From positions 1 to 12,183 of the forward strand of contig CATOJL010000028.1 of the NCBI GenBank assembly GCA_951800155.1: 12,183 nucleotides of DNA. Direction: 5' to 3'. Below are positions 5,901-12,183 of the stretch, in pieces. Source of the DNA: an uncultured Bacilli bacterium (lineage in GTDB: Bacteria > Bacillota_I > Bacilli_A > RF39 > UBA660). The notes below the pieces were generated by a model. It did no database searches, was not told the origin of the DNA, and saw only the letters and a program-made list of their open reading frames with translations. The translations under genes and the position numbers were made by a program. The number at the start of each line of letters is the position of its first letter. The stretch's first letter is position 1.

Positions 5901-7028
5901 ATGAGAAATGAAGAGATTTTAAATATATTTTATAACTATATAGTAAAAGAGGCAGCTTCTGGTTCTATTGATTGTTTTATGAAGTATAATACGTGTTTTT
6001 CAACTATTGTAAAAGAATATGATATAGAATATCTTACAAGAATAGAAAATACAGAGTTATGCATTCCTACTTTGAAAATCAATAATGTAGAAGAATTTAA
6101 TACATTGCTTTCCATGTATGTCCAAGTAGCGTGTAAATTTTATTCAGATCATGATTTTTATGAAGAAGTTTTGGATAGAAGTTATTACCAAGAAGGAAAA
6201 ATATGTAAGGAAAAGGCAGTGATGGCTCTATTATTTAGTAATGCAACTTATGAAGACTTTGCAAATCCTATTCGTTTTTTACTAAAAAGAATTATTTATT
6301 TTCTTGAAAAACCATTTTTTACAGAAAAGATGGAACTTGGTTATTCTGAATTATTACAAGGGGACATAAACGTGGTAATTGAGAAAGAGAAAGTAGTAAA
6401 CGAAACGCCCTATTTTATGCAAATAATATTAAAAAAGGAAGAGGAAGAGTATAAGTTTCCCAAAATTAATTTTGGTATTTTTCATGACGAAATTGATGTG
6501 TACTCTATTTGCAATAAGGAACATAGTATCAATACTTATAGCAAGAAGATTAATAGGCGATTATATCGAGTAAACGATGGTTTCGATGCAACGATAGATA
6601 ATGAAGAATTGTTTGGTGTGGGGAATTTGAAAGATGTTACTCCTTCCTTTGTAGTTGCGACAGATATTTTTCTATCCATTTTAAAAAGATTAGGGTATGA
6701 AAAGGTAAATGTTGTAAGTATTTTACCAATTAGATGGAATGCAAAGTATTTAGCCAATGTAAAGAAAAGTCATGGAAATAAAGAAATATTTCAGGAATAT
6801 GAAAAGGAGCAACTTCGTATTCAGATGAATTTAACAGAAAAACTATTGAGAACTTTTAATCGCGTTATTTTTATGCGTGAGGATATTGATGTGACCTATT
6901 ATCCATTAGAACAAGGTTCTACTTTAGGATTAAAAATAGGAAAACAAGAGTTCTCTACCCACAATGCATTATTTAGAGAAATAGAGCTTTTAATGGATAA
7001 TTATTTTACTAAGGGAAGAATAAAATAG
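5901..7028 (+). CDS. Hypothetical protein of 375 aa, function unknown
   Basis: I do not recognise this protein. It is probably cytosolic, with no signal peptide and no convincing membrane helix. Composition is mixed charged/hydrophobic with an acidic-lysine stretch (about 178-186). The most distinctive part is the middle to C-terminal half (about 186-290). It contains FPKINFGIFHDEIDVYSI (186-203), KKINRRLYRVNDGFDA (215-230), the GVGNLKDVTPSF segment (239-250) and SILPIRWNAKY (273-283). The tail (about 300-375) looks helical. No Walker, zinc-finger, HTH or nuclease motif stands out. The start follows AGAGG (5891-5895) with 5-nt spacing. Its TAG stop (7026-7028) lies within the SD of gpmI, so the two are probably co-translated. 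Base composition matches the neighbours and gives no sign of recent transfer. Confidence 0.8.
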   Translation: MRNEEILNIFYNYIVKEAASGSIDCFMKYNTCFSTIVKEYDIEYLTRIENTELCIPTLKINNVEEFNTLLSMYVQVACKFYSDHDFYEEVLDRSYYQEGKICKEKAVMALLFSNATYEDFANPIRFLLKRIIYFLEKPFFTEKMELGYSELLQGDINVVIEKEKVVNETPYFMQIILKKEEEEYKFPKINFGIFHDEIDVYSICNKEHSINTYSKKINRRLYRVNDGFDATIDNEELFGVGNLKDVTPSFVVATDIFLSILKRLGYEKVNVVSILPIRWNAKYLANVKKSHGNKEIFQEYEKEQLRIQMNLTEKLLRTFNRVIFMREDIDVTYYPLEQGSTLGLKIGKQEFSTHNALFREIELLMDNYFTKGRIK

Positions 7029-7031
7029 GAG
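7027..7031 (+). promoter_or_regulatory. Ribosome binding site AGGAG of gpmI, overlapping the upstream stop
   Basis: The TAG stop of the unknown gene merges with AGGAG, 8 nt before the gpmI ATG at 7040. This ties translation of gpmI to that gene. Confidence 0.6.
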
Positions 7032-7039
7032 ATGATAGA

Positions 7040-8542
7040 ATGAAACCGGTTGTTTTATGTATATTAGATGGAATTGGAATCGGGAATGAAGAAAGAGGAA
7101 ATGCTTTTAAAAATGCAGAGAAACCTTTTTTGGAAGCCTTATTTCAAAAGTATCCACATTGCTTATTAGAGGCAAGTGGAATAGCGGTTGGACTTCCGAA
7201 AGGACAGATGGGAAATAGCGAAGTAGGACATATGAATATTGGAGCTGGAAGGGTTGTGTATCAGCCTTTGGAACTTATAAATCAACAAATAGAAAAAGGA
7301 ACTTTTTTTCAAAATGAAAATATAAAAAAAGTAATCAATCATACAAAGAAAAATCATTCGAAATTGCACATTATGGGACTTATTAGTGATGGAGGCGTCC
7401 ATTCTTCTATGGAGCACTTAATGGCCATAATTTCTATGTGTGTGCAGAATCATGTAGAAGAACTTTATTTTCATTTGTTTTTAGATGGAAGAGATACATT
7501 AGATCATAGTGCTTATCAGTATGTCCAAGCCTTAGAAGAAAAGATAAAAGAGATTGGAATGGGCAAAATTGTAACGATGAGTGGCCGATATTATGCAATG
7601 GATCGGGATAATAATTGGGAACGTGTCAAACTTGCTTATGATGCAATTGTTTATGGGAAAGGGGAAACCTATACAACTCCTAAGGAAATGATTGAGGCAA
7701 ATTATGCGCAGAATCGGACAGATGAATTTATGCTTCCTGCTGTTTTAGAGGAAGGACGTGTAGAAGATGGGGATGGCATTATTGTGTTTAACTATAGACC
7801 AGATCGTTTAAGAGAACTTTTCTCGAGTTTAACAAATCCTGAATTCCAACAAATGGAAGTGAAAAGATTAAATGATATTCAGTTAGTTACGATGATGCCA
7901 GTTAGTGATGAAGTGATTTGCCTACATGCTTATAAGCATCAAAGTCTGGGAAATACATTGGGAACTTATATGAGTAAGAAGGGATATAAACAACTCCGTA
8001 TTGCAGAAACGGAAAAATATGCTCATGTTACTTATTTCTTTGATGGAGGAACTGATTTTGAACTTCCAAATGCAAAACGAATTTTAATTCAATCTCCTCG
8101 TGTTGCCACTTATGATTTAAAGCCAGAAATGAGTGCTTTAGAAGTAACAGATACTTTGATTAAAGAATTAGATAATGCATATGATTTAGTTATTCTAAAT
8201 TATGCAAATGGAGATATGGTAGGACATACAGGAAATTACGATGCTGCTAAAATAGCGGTTACCTTTTTAGATCACTGTGTTGAAAGAATTTATAATAAAG
8301 TTATGGAATTAGGAGGAATTCTACTAGTAACAGCTGACCATGGAAATTGTGAGGAAATGATTGATGAAGATGGAAACATCCTTACTAGTCATACAACAAA
8401 TAAAGTTCCATTTATTCTTACTAAAGAGGGGTATACGTTACAAGATGGAAAACTCTCTGATATAGCACCTACGATTTTAGAATTATTGCAAGTTGAAAAA
8501 CCTGTAGAAATGACAGGAGAAAGTCTTATTGTTGGGAAATAG
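7040..8542 (+). CDS. gpmI: 2,3-bisphosphoglycerate-independent phosphoglycerate mutase
   Basis: Glycolytic enzyme converting 3-phosphoglycerate to 2-phosphoglycerate through a phosphoserine intermediate and two Mn ions; alkaline-phosphatase superfamily. It is 500 aa, close to the usual ~510. Active-site elements by homology to the Geobacillus enzyme are D10, S60 in MGNSEVGHMNIGAGR (57-71), H121, DGRDT (149-153), R183 and R189 around YYAMDRDNNWER, NYRPDR (251-256), K326, D392/H396 in NGDMVGHTG, D433/H434 in TADHGN and H451 in SHTTN. One deviation: the usual ANPDMVGH reads ANGDMVGH, with the metal ligands retained. It lies 11 bp after the unknown gene and is followed by a terminator that contains its own stop codon. 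Identity is secure. Confidence 0.98.
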   Translation: MKPVVLCILDGIGIGNEERGNAFKNAEKPFLEALFQKYPHCLLEASGIAVGLPKGQMGNSEVGHMNIGAGRVVYQPLELINQQIEKGTFFQNENIKKVINHTKKNHSKLHIMGLISDGGVHSSMEHLMAIISMCVQNHVEELYFHLFLDGRDTLDHSAYQYVQALEEKIKEIGMGKIVTMSGRYYAMDRDNNWERVKLAYDAIVYGKGETYTTPKEMIEANYAQNRTDEFMLPAVLEEGRVEDGDGIIVFNYRPDRLRELFSSLTNPEFQQMEVKRLNDIQLVTMMPVSDEVICLHAYKHQSLGNTLGTYMSKKGYKQLRIAETEKYAHVTYFFDGGTDFELPNAKRILIQSPRVATYDLKPEMSALEVTDTLIKELDNAYDLVILNYANGDMVGHTGNYDAAKIAVTFLDHCVERIYNKVMELGGILLVTADHGNCEEMIDEDGNILTSHTTNKVPFILTKEGYTLQDGKLSDIAPTILELLQVEKPVEMTGESLIVGK

Positions 8543-8581
8543 AGAAGTATTGCCATTTGGAGAGCTTTCTATTTCCTTTTT
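8535..8581 (+). terminator. Intrinsic terminator of gpmI
   Basis: GGAAATAGA (8535-8543) pairs perfectly with TCTATTTCC (8568-8576), followed by five T (8577-8581). An inner AAG/CTT pair (8545-8547 with 8565-8567) lies beyond a bulged G. The gpmI stop TAG (8540-8542) is inside the 5' arm. Confidence 0.75.
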
Positions 8582-8613
8582 AAGTAAAAAATTTTAGGAA
8601 AAAATCTTGTTTT

Positions 8614-8648
8614 AAGATAGAAATAAGAAATAGATTTACTATCTTTTT
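8614..8648 (+). terminator. Possible second hairpin downstream of gpmI / upstream of rnr
   Basis: AAGATAG (8614-8620) pairs with CTATCTT (8639-8645), with a possible inner AAAT/ATTT extension, followed by a short T run interrupted by C. It could be a back-up terminator or simply AT-rich chance pairing. Confidence 0.35.
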
Positions 8649-8662
8649 CTTTAAAAATGCTT

Positions 8663-8668
8663 TATAAT
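8663..8668 (+). promoter_or_regulatory. Perfect -10 box upstream of rnr
   Basis: TATAAT at 8663-8668 has no good -35 at 17 bp; the nearest candidate, TTTACT (8635-8640), is 22 bp away. A start about 7 nt downstream (near 8675) would put the SD at the very 5' end of the mRNA, so the true start may lie further upstream. The SD is AGGTGA (8675-8680), followed by four bases before the ATG. Confidence 0.4.
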
Positions 8669-8684
8669 AAGAATAGGTGAGAGT

Positions 8685-10808
8685 ATGAAAGAACAGATTA
8701 TAGAAATATTGAAAGAAAGTAGGAAGGCTCTTTCTGTCCATGAGATACATGATTTTATGAATTTAACAACTGTTGATGAATTTAAAACACTTTTAAAATG
8801 TTTAAATGAAATGGAAGATGCCTTAGAAATTTATAAGACCAATAAGGACAATTTTATGCTATTTGAAAATAGTCATTTGAAAGTAGGAAAAGTGATTGCT
8901 AAAAAACAAGGATATGCTTTTGTTGATGTAGAAAATGATGAGGATATTTTTATTCCCCAGTCTAATTTGAATGGGGCAATTCATGGTGATAAGGTAATTG
9001 CTGAGATTACAGGGAAAACAGAGCGTGGTTTTGATGGAAGAATTGTAAAGGTTGTTGATCGAACATTAAAGCAAGCTGTTGGGGAATTTTACTATCATAA
9101 GAAAACGCCTTGTGTGAAGTTGGATGATGAGAAAGTTCACTTGGAGTTGATTATAAAAAAAGATAAGACCATGGGTGCCATGGATGGGCATAAAGTATTA
9201 GTTAAAATAACAAGGCCAATAAAGCCAAATGTATATGAAGGGGAAATTCTTCGTATTTTAGGTCACAAAAATGATCCAGGAATTGATATTTTATCTATTG
9301 TTTTAAAATATGGGATTCATGACTCTTTCTCAGAGGAAGTGATGAAAGAGGTTGATGCTCTTCCTAATGAAGTTTTAGAGGAAGAAAAAGTAGGAAGACG
9401 TGATCTAAGAAAAGAAATGATTTTTACCATAGATGGGGCGAAAACAAAAGATATTGATGATGCGATTAGTTTAAAGAAATTAGAGAATGGGAATTATGAG
9501 TTAGGAGTCCATATTGCTGATGTAAGTCATTATGTGAGAAAAGGAACTAAATTATACGAAGAAGCTTTAGAAAGAGGAACGAGTGTCTATTTAGCAGATC
9601 GGGTAATTCCAATGCTTCCCCATAAATTATCAAATGGAATTTGTTCACTAAATCCGGGTGTTGATCGTTTAGCGCAATCCTGCGTTATGGAGATTGATAA
9701 AAAGGGAAAAATTTTGTCTTCAGAAATTTTTGAAAGTATTATTTGTTCACGTAAGCAAATGACTTATGAAAATGTAAATAAGATTTTAGAGGAAAATATT
9801 GTTCCTGAGGGATATGAGGAATTTGAACAGACATTAAAAGAAATGGCAGAGCTTGCTTCTATTTTAAGAAAAGAGAAAATTTCTAGGGGTTATATTGATT
9901 TTGAGATTGATGAATCAGAAATTGTGGTAAATGAAAAGGGAGAGGCAATCGATGTTGTTTTAAGAAATCGTGGTGTAGGGGAGAAATTAATTGAGGACTT
10001 TATGATTGCTGCAAATGAAGCAGTGGCTACGACCATTTATTTTATGGATTTGCCATTTGTATATCGTATTCATGGAGAGCCAAGTGAAGAAAAAATTCGA
10101 AATTTTTTAAGTTTTATTGGAACACTTGGTTATACAATTCATGGAAAAGTTAAGGAAATTACTCCAAAAGAAATGCAGAAAATTTTGGAATCTTTAAATG
10201 ATAAAAAAGAATTTTCTATGCTTTCTAATTTGTTACTTCGTAGTATGCAAAAAGCAGTCTATGATACCGTAAATATTGGACATTTCGGACTTGCTAGTAA
10301 GTATTACACGCATTTTACATCTCCAATTAGACGTTTTCCAGACACGACTGTGCATAGATTACTTCGTACATATCTTTATGAACAGAAATTGGATATGGAT
10401 ACGATTCGAAATTTGGAGCCAGAACTAAAGGAAATATCTCTTCACTCTTCAGAGATGGAGCGTTCAGCTGTTTCTTGTGAGCGTGAAGTAGATGATATGA
10501 AAAAGGCTGAATATATGGAAAAACATGTTGGCGAAGTGTTTACAGGTATGATTAATACAGTAACAAATTTTGGCTTTTTTGTGGAGCTTCCTAATTTAAT
10601 TGAGGGACTTGTTCATGTGGATGATTTAACAGATGATCATTATTTGTATGATGAAAATTTACAAAGTTTGATAGGAATCAAGAATAAAAGAGGTTATCGA
10701 TTAGGGGATATAGTGGAAGTAATTGTGAAGAGGGCTTCAAAAGAAGAAAAAATTGTTGACTTTGTAGTAGCAACAGATAAAAATAAAAAATTATATTTAA
10801 AAAAATAG
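8685..10808 (+). CDS. rnr: Ribonuclease R (3'-5' exoribonuclease)
   Basis: Processive 3'-5' exoribonuclease that degrades structured RNA and acts with SmpB/tmRNA in clearing mRNAs from stalled ribosomes. It is 707 aa, at the short end of the family (B. subtilis ~779). Domains in order: an N-terminal winged-helix-like region (about 1-60), two cold-shock/OB domains (about 65-205), the RNB catalytic domain (about 240-565), and an S1 domain (about 615-698). The RNB domain has the acidic cluster D250, D256, D258 and D259 in IDGAKTKDIDDAISL and the motif YYTHFTSPIRRFPD (540-553). The S1 domain starts at GEVFTGMINTVTNFGFFVELP. The long Lys-rich C-terminal tail of enterobacterial RNase R is reduced to a few lysines. 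Its stop TAG overlaps the SD of the next gene. It heads the rnr-capA-smpB unit. Confidence 0.97.
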   Translation: MKEQIIEILKESRKALSVHEIHDFMNLTTVDEFKTLLKCLNEMEDALEIYKTNKDNFMLFENSHLKVGKVIAKKQGYAFVDVENDEDIFIPQSNLNGAIHGDKVIAEITGKTERGFDGRIVKVVDRTLKQAVGEFYYHKKTPCVKLDDEKVHLELIIKKDKTMGAMDGHKVLVKITRPIKPNVYEGEILRILGHKNDPGIDILSIVLKYGIHDSFSEEVMKEVDALPNEVLEEEKVGRRDLRKEMIFTIDGAKTKDIDDAISLKKLENGNYELGVHIADVSHYVRKGTKLYEEALERGTSVYLADRVIPMLPHKLSNGICSLNPGVDRLAQSCVMEIDKKGKILSSEIFESIICSRKQMTYENVNKILEENIVPEGYEEFEQTLKEMAELASILRKEKISRGYIDFEIDESEIVVNEKGEAIDVVLRNRGVGEKLIEDFMIAANEAVATTIYFMDLPFVYRIHGEPSEEKIRNFLSFIGTLGYTIHGKVKEITPKEMQKILESLNDKKEFSMLSNLLLRSMQKAVYDTVNIGHFGLASKYYTHFTSPIRRFPDTTVHRLLRTYLYEQKLDMDTIRNLEPELKEISLHSSEMERSAVSCEREVDDMKKAEYMEKHVGEVFTGMINTVTNFGFFVELPNLIEGLVHVDDLTDDHYLYDENLQSLIGIKNKRGYRLGDIVEVIVKRASKEEKIVDFVVATDKNKKLYLKK

Positions 10809-10811
10809 GAG
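10807..10811 (+). promoter_or_regulatory. Ribosome binding site AGGAG of the CapA-family gene, overlapping the rnr stop
   Basis: The rnr stop TAG (10806-10808) continues into AGGAG, six bases before the ATG at 10818. This is the same stop/SD fusion as at the tpiA and gpmI junctions. Confidence 0.6.
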
Positions 10812-10817
10812 TTCTAT

Positions 10818-11996
10818 ATGCGAAAACCACAATTTATTCGAAAAGATAATAAAAAGAAAGTCTTTTTTCTAAGTATGACTATTTTGCTGTTACTTCTTTT
10901 AAATGTCTTTTTATCCTTTTATGTATGGCTTCGCCCTAGGTATGTATCTTATGAAGTGGGGCCAAGAAACCCAATTCCTATACACAAAAAATTTTCTATG
11001 ATTGCTGTTGGTGACGCTTTAATTCATGATGGCATATATAAAGATGCAAAGACTTCCCAAAAAGGAGAAGATGGATATCCTATTTATGATTTTAAGAACA
11101 TGTTTATGGAAATAAAAGATGTTATTGCCCCCTATGATTTAAAGTTTTACAACCAAGAAACAATCATTGGTGGCAAGAATATAGGACTTTCCTCTTATCC
11201 TACATTTAATTCTCCAGATGAGATAGGGCTTGATTTAATTCATACAGGATTTAATCTTGTGAATTTGGCAACAAACCATACATTAGATAGAGGAGAAAAA
11301 GCCATTTTGTATTCAAGAAATTTCTGGAAAAAGCAAGATGTTTTAGCAGTCGGAAGTTATGATTCTAAACTAGACCATGATAATGTCGTTATTCAAGAGG
11401 AAAATGGAATCAAGTATGCGATTTTAGGTTATACAACTGTTACAAATGGACTAAAAGTTCCTCTTGGAAAAGACTATTTACTTAATGTATACGAGGAAGA
11501 AAAAGTGAGAGCAGATATTGAAAGAGTACGAGATCAAGTAGATGTTTTATTTGTATCTATGCACTGGGGTGTAGAATATACACATGAACCTGTTGCTTCA
11601 CAAAAAGAGATTGCTTCTTATTTAGCTTCTTTGGGAGTAGATGTTATTATAGGACATCATCCACATGTCATAGAGCCAATAGAATATATAGAAAATACAC
11701 TTGTTATTTATTCACTAGGGAATTTTATTTCTGCACAGGAAGGGACAATGAAAAGGGTAGGAATGATTGTTGCATTTGATGTAGAAAAAGAGATAAAAGG
11801 TAGTGAGAAAAAAGTAAATATTACGAATGTAAAGGCTGATCTACTTTGGACGCATCATGAGAGATATAAAAATTTTAAAGTGATTCCTTTTCCTCATTTA
11901 ACAGATAAGGAACTTAAAAATCATGCTTCTATTTATGAAACATATAAGAAGTATGTATCAAAAGATAATAGAGTACAAGTTGGATTTATAAAGTAG
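10818..11996 (+). CDS. CapA-family (poly-gamma-glutamate capsule type) membrane-anchored metallophosphatase-like protein
   Basis: Protein of 392 aa with a basic N-terminus and a single hydrophobic helix (about residues 14-38). This places the rest outside the cell as a signal-anchored domain. The PGA_cap/CapA fold signatures are all present: AVGDALIHDG (63-72), NQETIIGG (112-119), LATNHTLDRG (150-159), SMHWGVEY (247-254), GHHPHVIEP (279-287) and YSLGNFISAQ (298-307). These Asp, His, Asn and Glu residues are those expected to coordinate metals in a calcineurin-like phosphoesterase fold. Family members take part in poly-gamma-glutamate capsule export, but many orphan copies lack capBC, and none is visible here. 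The substrate is therefore unknown; a cell-envelope phosphoester or polymer is a guess. It sits 9 bp after rnr and 8 bp before smpB. The adjoining start at 12005 is GTG, with its SD overlapping this gene's TAG stop. Confidence 0.88.
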   Translation: MRKPQFIRKDNKKKVFFLSMTILLLLLLNVFLSFYVWLRPRYVSYEVGPRNPIPIHKKFSMIAVGDALIHDGIYKDAKTSQKGEDGYPIYDFKNMFMEIKDVIAPYDLKFYNQETIIGGKNIGLSSYPTFNSPDEIGLDLIHTGFNLVNLATNHTLDRGEKAILYSRNFWKKQDVLAVGSYDSKLDHDNVVIQEENGIKYAILGYTTVTNGLKVPLGKDYLLNVYEEEKVRADIERVRDQVDVLFVSMHWGVEYTHEPVASQKEIASYLASLGVDVIIGHHPHVIEPIEYIENTLVIYSLGNFISAQEGTMKRVGMIVAFDVEKEIKGSEKKVNITNVKADLLWTHHERYKNFKVIPFPHLTDKELKNHASIYETYKKYVSKDNRVQVGFIK

Positions 11997-12000
11997 GTGA
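11995..12000 (+). promoter_or_regulatory. Ribosome binding site AGGTGA that decides the smpB GTG start
   Basis: AGGTGA overlaps the upstream stop TAG (11994-11996) and is four bases before GTG at 12005. This is the same spacing as at pgk and rnr, and supports a GTG rather than a downstream ATG start. Confidence 0.65.
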
Positions 12001-12004
12001 TAAA

Positions 12005-12183
12005 GTGATAGAAATAAACAATCGAAAAGCTAAATTTGATTATGAAATTTTAGAAACGATCGAAGCAGGGATTGCCTTAACAGGAACAGAGGTTAAATCA
12101 ATAAGAAATGGGAGCGCTAATTTGAAAGATAGTTATGCAATCATTCGAAGAAATGAAGTCTATTTATTAGGCATGCATATGAG
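12005..12183 (+). CDS. smpB: SsrA-binding protein SmpB (3' end outside window)
   Basis: The first 59 residues are visible, starting at GTG and running open to the right edge. They include NRKAKFDYEI (6-15), EAGIALTGTEVKSIR (20-34) and GSANLKDSY (36-44), the hallmark N-terminal OB-fold sequence of SmpB. SmpB binds tmRNA (SsrA) and delivers it to ribosomes stalled on mRNAs lacking a stop codon. RNase R, encoded two genes upstream, degrades the faulty mRNA in the same pathway. Full length in the family is about 150-160 aa, so roughly 100 residues lie beyond the window. The ssrA RNA gene is often found just downstream, but that lies outside the visible sequence. Confidence 0.95.
   Translation, partial: MIEINNRKAKFDYEILETIEAGIALTGTEVKSIRNGSANLKDSYAIIRRNEVYLLGMHM

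Noticed and set aside
1..12183. Alternative genetic code with TGA as tryptophan
   Set aside because: Full-length conserved proteins read through without in-frame TGA, and the tryptophan codons inspected are TGG. The lack of TGA stops is a usage bias and not evidence of recoding.
1..12183. CRISPR array, insertion sequence, tRNA or rRNA gene
   Set aside because: No spaced direct repeats, transposase-like ORFs with terminal repeats, or cloverleaf/rRNA signatures were seen on either strand.

Overview
The window is AT-rich bacterial DNA from a low-G+C Gram-positive organism (Bacillota). The evidence is a Spo0A sporulation regulator, strong AGGAGG- or AGGTGA-type Shine-Dalgarno (SD) sequences, intrinsic terminators, and protein types (a PGK resembling Mollicutes and Erysipelotrichia forms, a GT4 glycolipid synthase, a CapA-family protein). 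The genetic code looks standard: the tryptophan codons I checked are TGG. The lineage may be a gut Bacilli group (Erysipelotrichales- or RF39-like), but that placement is inference. All identified genes lie on the + strand and coding density is high. There are no tRNA or rRNA genes, no CRISPR array and no recognisable insertion sequence.

Layout. (1) 1-428: the C-terminal end of a probable surface or secreted protein, followed by an intrinsic terminator. (2) 586-4749: one likely operon from a good promoter (534-562), with pgk, a polytopic flippase-like membrane protein, a GT4 lipid glycosyltransferase and tpiA, closed by a long perfect AT-rich hairpin at 4791-4848. (3) 5077-5838: spo0A as an apparent single-gene unit, with its stop codon inside its own terminator. 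(4) 5901-8542: an unrecognised 375-aa soluble protein coupled to gpmI, again ending in a terminator that contains the stop codon. (5) 8685 to the right edge: rnr, a membrane-anchored CapA-family phosphatase-like protein, and the start of smpB.

How the genes work together. The backbone (pgk, tpiA, gpmI, then rnr and smpB) is the Firmicutes lower-glycolysis cluster joined to the RNase R/SmpB ribosome-rescue and RNA-decay pair. Three insertions break it up: a membrane glycolipid pair between pgk and tpiA, spo0A plus an unknown gene between tpiA and gpmI, and capA between rnr and smpB. The gap, eno and secG genes often found with this cluster are absent here. The core genes are ordinary housekeeping genes. 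The most interesting points are the unknown 375-aa gene, the displaced spo0A, and the coupling of envelope-lipid genes to glycolysis. I see no clear novel defence or mobile system.
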